Origin: Lachnospiraceae bacterium
Lineage (GTDB): Bacteria > Bacillota > Clostridia > Lachnospirales > Lachnospiraceae
Assembly (NCBI GenBank): GCA_003542935.1
Contig: DPJQ01000005.1
Coordinates: 1 to 6,607, forward strand
Length of the DNA stretch: 6,607 nucleotides
Direction: 5' to 3'
Every line of letters starts with the position of its first letter. Positions within the stretch are counted from its first letter, which is position 1. This document shows, one piece after another, positions 4,510 through 6,607 of this stretch. Below the pieces are notes generated by a model that was given only the letters and a program-made list of their open reading frames with translations, made no database searches and was not told where the DNA came from. Position numbers and translations under genes: made by a program.

Positions 4510-5562
4510 ATGGAGACTATAATTGAGAAAATAGATCCGGTGCATCCTGACTCGGCGATTATTGGTCAGGCCGGGGAGATACTGCGTCGGGGCGGCCTGG
4601 TGGCTTTTCCCACGGAGACGGTATATGGGCTGGGCGGCGACGCACTGAACCCGGATGCGTCAAAAAAGATCTACGGGGCCAAAGGACGTCCGTCAGATAA
4701 TCCGCTGATTGTGCATATTGCGGATCGGGCGGCGCTGGAAGGCATCGTAAAAGAGATCCCTCCGAAGGCCCTTGCCCTGGCGGAGAAATTCTGGCCGGGT
4801 CCGCTGACCATGATTTTTGAGAAAAACGGGCGGGTGCCCTTTGCCACCACCGGAGGGCTTGACACCGTGGCGGTGCGTATGCCGGATCATGCCGTGGCCC
4901 GGGAACTGATTCGGCGCAGCACCGGCTATATCGCGGCGCCCAGCGCCAATGTATCCGGGCGGCCGAGCCCTACAAAGGCAGCCCATGTGATCGAGGATTT
5001 AAACGGCCGGGTGGAGATGATCCTGGACGGCGGCCCGGTAGGCATTGGCCTGGAATCCACCATCGTGGATTTTTCCGGGCAGGCGCCGACGATCCTGCGC
5101 CCCGGATATATAACCGGCGAGATGATGGAGCGGGTGATCGGCCCGGTTTGTCTGGACAGAGGGCTGATCGCTGAGGATTCTGCGGTTCGGCCCAAGGCCC
5201 CCGGTATGAAATACAGGCATTATGCACCGAAAGCGGAGCTGACGGTCGTGGAGGGGGAGGAGAGCCGTGTGGTGAAGACGGTTAACGGCTGGCTGCAGGA
5301 AAAAGAGGCGGCGGGACTGCGCTGTGGTGTGATTGCCACCGATGAGACTGCGGGATTGTACCGCGCGGGGACGGTGGTGAGTATGGGTTCGCGGGAGGAC
5401 GAGGAGAGCATAGCCAGGCACCTGTTCGATGTGCTGCGGCGGTTTGATTCCCTGGATGTGGCCTGTATTTACTCGGAATCCTTCCATACGCCCCGTATGG
5501 GACAGGCCATTATGAACCGGCTTTTGAAGGCCGCCGGACATAAGGTGGTCCGGGTAGAATAA
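4510..5562 (+). CDS. sua5: L-threonylcarbamoyladenylate synthase, Sua5/YwlC type
   Basis: Makes threonylcarbamoyl-AMP from threonine, bicarbonate and ATP. The Tsa complex (TsaD with TsaB and TsaE) then transfers the group to A37 of tRNAs reading ANN codons, giving t6A. The 350-residue protein has the two-domain Sua5 layout, longer than the one-domain TsaC. The YrdC-fold domain spans about residues 10-205, with PTETVYGLG at 34-42, KGRPSDNPL at 58-66 (Lys and Arg nucleotide-binding residues), PSANVSG at 144-150 and STIVD at 183-187. The linker motif PGMKYRHYAP at 231-240, which closes over the active site, is intact, followed by the small C-terminal Sua5 domain to the end. All expected motifs are present, so it should be active. 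The ATG at 4510 is supported by a purine-rich GGGAGGGGGTGA stretch at 4495-4506. It is the first gene of an operon with the phosphatase-like gene 22 nt downstream. Confidence 0.95.
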   Translation: METIIEKIDPVHPDSAIIGQAGEILRRGGLVAFPTETVYGLGGDALNPDASKKIYGAKGRPSDNPLIVHIADRAALEGIVKEIPPKALALAEKFWPGPLTMIFEKNGRVPFATTGGLDTVAVRMPDHAVARELIRRSTGYIAAPSANVSGRPSPTKAAHVIEDLNGRVEMILDGGPVGIGLESTIVDFSGQAPTILRPGYITGEMMERVIGPVCLDRGLIAEDSAVRPKAPGMKYRHYAPKAELTVVEGEESRVVKTVNGWLQEKEAAGLRCGVIATDETAGLYRAGTVVSMGSREDEESIARHLFDVLRRFDSLDVACIYSESFHTPRMGQAIMNRLLKAAGHKVVRVE

Positions 5563-5584
5563 TTCAGTTGCAAGGAGATACAAC

Positions 5585-6061
5585 GTGAAGCAGTATAACC
5601 GACTGATTTTTGTGGATACGGATGATACCCGCAGGGCGCCGATGGCGGAAATGATTATGAAGAATAAGTTTTTGCTGGGGCCTCTCACAGTAGTTTCACG
5701 GGGGCTGGTTGTCCTGTTCCCCGAGCCTGTGGATCAGAAAGCGGAGGCAGTGCTGACAAGTAATGGATATACCATGGAGGGATATCGTTCCGCTCAGCTT
5801 GTGCAGGAAGATATTGGGGATGATGTACTGCTTCTGACCATGGAGGATGATCAGAAGACAAAGATATGGGAACAATTTGAGTGTGCGAAACATGTATATA
5901 CGCTTGCAGAATATGTGAAAGCATCCGGGGATATCCCACCCCTTTACGGCGAATCGCTGATGGTCTATGGACAATGCTTTGAGCGGTTGGCCCAGTTGAT
6001 CGACGATCTGGTGATTCAGTTGAATGAGCAGGAAATATTAAGTACAGGAGGCGGAAAATGA
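5585..6061 (+). CDS. Low-molecular-weight phosphatase-fold protein lacking the catalytic cysteine
   Basis: The 158-residue protein aligns by eye with low-molecular-weight protein tyrosine/arginine phosphatases (YwlE, PtpA type) along its length: an N-terminal strand into the phosphate loop, SRGL at 38-41 where the family has SAGT-like sequence, YRSAQLVQEDI at 67-77, LLTMEDDQK at 83-91, and a C-terminal GDIPPLYGES at 115-124. Yet the loop, normally C-x-G-N-x-C-R-S-P, reads DTDDTRRAP at 11-19. The nucleophilic Cys is Asp11, Gly and Asn are Asp13 and Asp14, and the second Cys is Arg16; only Arg17 and Pro19 remain. The general acid of the usual DPYG motif is also gone (P119-L120-Y121-G122). Classical phosphatase chemistry is therefore not expected. 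A binding or regulatory role, or a changed metal-dependent activity, is open. GTG start at 5585 with AAGGAG at 5572-5577. Its stop overlaps the deaminase start by 4 nt. Confidence 0.82.
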   Translation: MKQYNRLIFVDTDDTRRAPMAEMIMKNKFLLGPLTVVSRGLVVLFPEPVDQKAEAVLTSNGYTMEGYRSAQLVQEDIGDDVLLLTMEDDQKTKIWEQFECAKHVYTLAEYVKASGDIPPLYGESLMVYGQCFERLAQLIDDLVIQLNEQEILSTGGGK

Positions 6062-6543
6062 CGGGTAAGAGGACGGATTATCTGACCTGGGACGAATATT
6101 TTATGGGCGTAGCCATGCTCTCGGCCATGCGCTCCAAAGATCCCAACACCCAGGTGGGGGCCTGCATTGTCAGCGGCGATAATAAGATTTTGTCAATGGG
6201 CTACAATGGCTTCCCCCAGGGCTGCTCCGATGACGAGTTTCCCTGGCGGCGGGAGGGCGACCCGCTGGAAAACAAATATTTTTATTCCACCCACAGCGAG
6301 CTGAACGCGATCTTAAATTACCGGGGAGGGAGCCTTGAGGGGGCAAAGCTTTATGTGTCTTTGTTTCCATGTAATGAGTGTGCGAAGGCGATTATTCAGA
6401 GCGGTATCAAGGAAGTTATCTATGACTGCAACAAATACGAAGATACTACGGCGGTTCAGGCATCTATGAGGATGTTTGACGCGGCGGGAGTGAGGTATCA
6501 CCAGTACCGGCGTACCGGGCGGAGGATCGAGATAGAATTTTAG
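6058..6543 (+). CDS. dCMP deaminase (ComEB-like)
   Basis: Zinc enzyme of the cytidine/deoxycytidylate deaminase superfamily that converts dCMP to dUMP, feeding thymidylate synthesis in the cytoplasm. The 161-residue protein carries zinc ligands H79 (THSELNAI), C105 and C108 (PCNEC), and E81 is the catalytic proton shuttle. The segment GYNGFPQGCSDDEFPW at 48-63 is the characteristic substrate and regulatory loop of dCMP deaminases, which separates it from tRNA adenosine or free-cytidine deaminases. Homology to Bacillus ComEB is likely. The ATG at 6058 overlaps the preceding TGA (ATGA) and is served by AGGAGG at 6046-6051, 6 nt upstream, so translation is coupled. The protein appears complete. 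No intrinsic terminator hairpin follows before the tandem repeat at 6546. Confidence 0.93.
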   Translation: MTGKRTDYLTWDEYFMGVAMLSAMRSKDPNTQVGACIVSGDNKILSMGYNGFPQGCSDDEFPWRREGDPLENKYFYSTHSELNAILNYRGGSLEGAKLYVSLFPCNECAKAIIQSGIKEVIYDCNKYEDTTAVQASMRMFDAAGVRYHQYRRTGRRIEIEF

Positions 6544-6545
6544 AC

Positions 6546-6593
6546 GGGGACAGGGTTTTTTTAATTGGGGACAGGTTTTTTTAAATTGGGGAC
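6546..6593 (+). repeat. Tandem 21-bp repeat at window end
   Basis: Two 21-nt units (6546-6566 and 6567-6587) and the first six bases of a third (GGGGAC, 6588-6593) lie head to tail. Each unit starts GGGGACAGG, continues with seven T and ends with a short AT tail. They differ only by one G before the T-run and one A after it. No inverted complement is present, so it is not a hairpin terminator, though the T-runs follow the last gene closely. The array may continue into a dispersed repeat or mobile element beyond the window. Confidence 0.75.
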
Positions 6594-6607
6594 GTAGTAA
6601 AATGAAT

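Noticed and set aside
4999..5688. Minus-strand frame of 229 residues opposite sua5
   Set aside because: Antisense shadow of a well-supported gene with all Sua5 motifs. The antisense product is His/Arg/Pro-rich with no recognisable domain.
6546..6587. T-runs after the deaminase gene as an intrinsic terminator
   Set aside because: No complementary stem precedes either T-run; the pattern is a direct tandem repeat.

Overview
The window looks like chromosome from a Gram-positive, probably spore-forming member of the Clostridia, most likely Lachnospiraceae-like. The basis is strong AGGAGG-type ribosome binding sites, sigma-A-type promoters, a CwlD-type amidase, a SleL/YaaH-like GH18 enzyme, a clostridial multi-cluster ferredoxin, and the order sua5 / low-molecular-weight phosphatase / dCMP deaminase. 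The taxon is inferred from gene content, not from a marker gene. All supported genes lie on the + strand.

Region 1 (1-694) is AT-rich and accessory in character. A good promoter (70-97) is followed by a leader of about 220 nt, then a 74-residue protein of unknown function (322-546). A 15-bp perfect inverted repeat, extendable to about 35 bp imperfectly, brackets this gene (141-175 and 537-570).

Region 2 (695-3901) is a cell-envelope cluster. It holds a membrane-anchored GH18 glycosidase with an SH3-like domain, a DivIVA-like coiled-coil protein built on 11-residue repeats, and a CwlD-like N-acetylmuramoyl-L-alanine amidase. The first two genes are tightly coupled. The amidase follows a hairpin plus T-tract whose 3' arm also carries its only plausible ribosome binding site. 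Together they suggest peptidoglycan remodelling, perhaps of the spore cortex.

Region 3 (3902-4448) is a single-gene unit for a ferredoxin with four CX2CX2CX3C motifs. It has its own promoter and a textbook terminator.

Region 4 (4449-6543) is an operon with an extended -10 promoter. It encodes Sua5 (tRNA t6A synthesis), a protein of the low-molecular-weight phosphatase fold, and a dCMP deaminase. The phosphatase-like protein has lost its catalytic cysteine and its general acid, and instead reads D-x-D-x-T at the active-site loop. This is the most striking observation in the window.

Region 5 (6544-6607) is a tandem 21-bp repeat cut by the window end, possibly the edge of a dispersed repeat or transposon. 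No RNA genes, CRISPR arrays or complete mobile elements were seen. I found no convincing new multi-gene system; the most promising leads are the pseudo-phosphatase and the inverted-repeat-flanked small gene.
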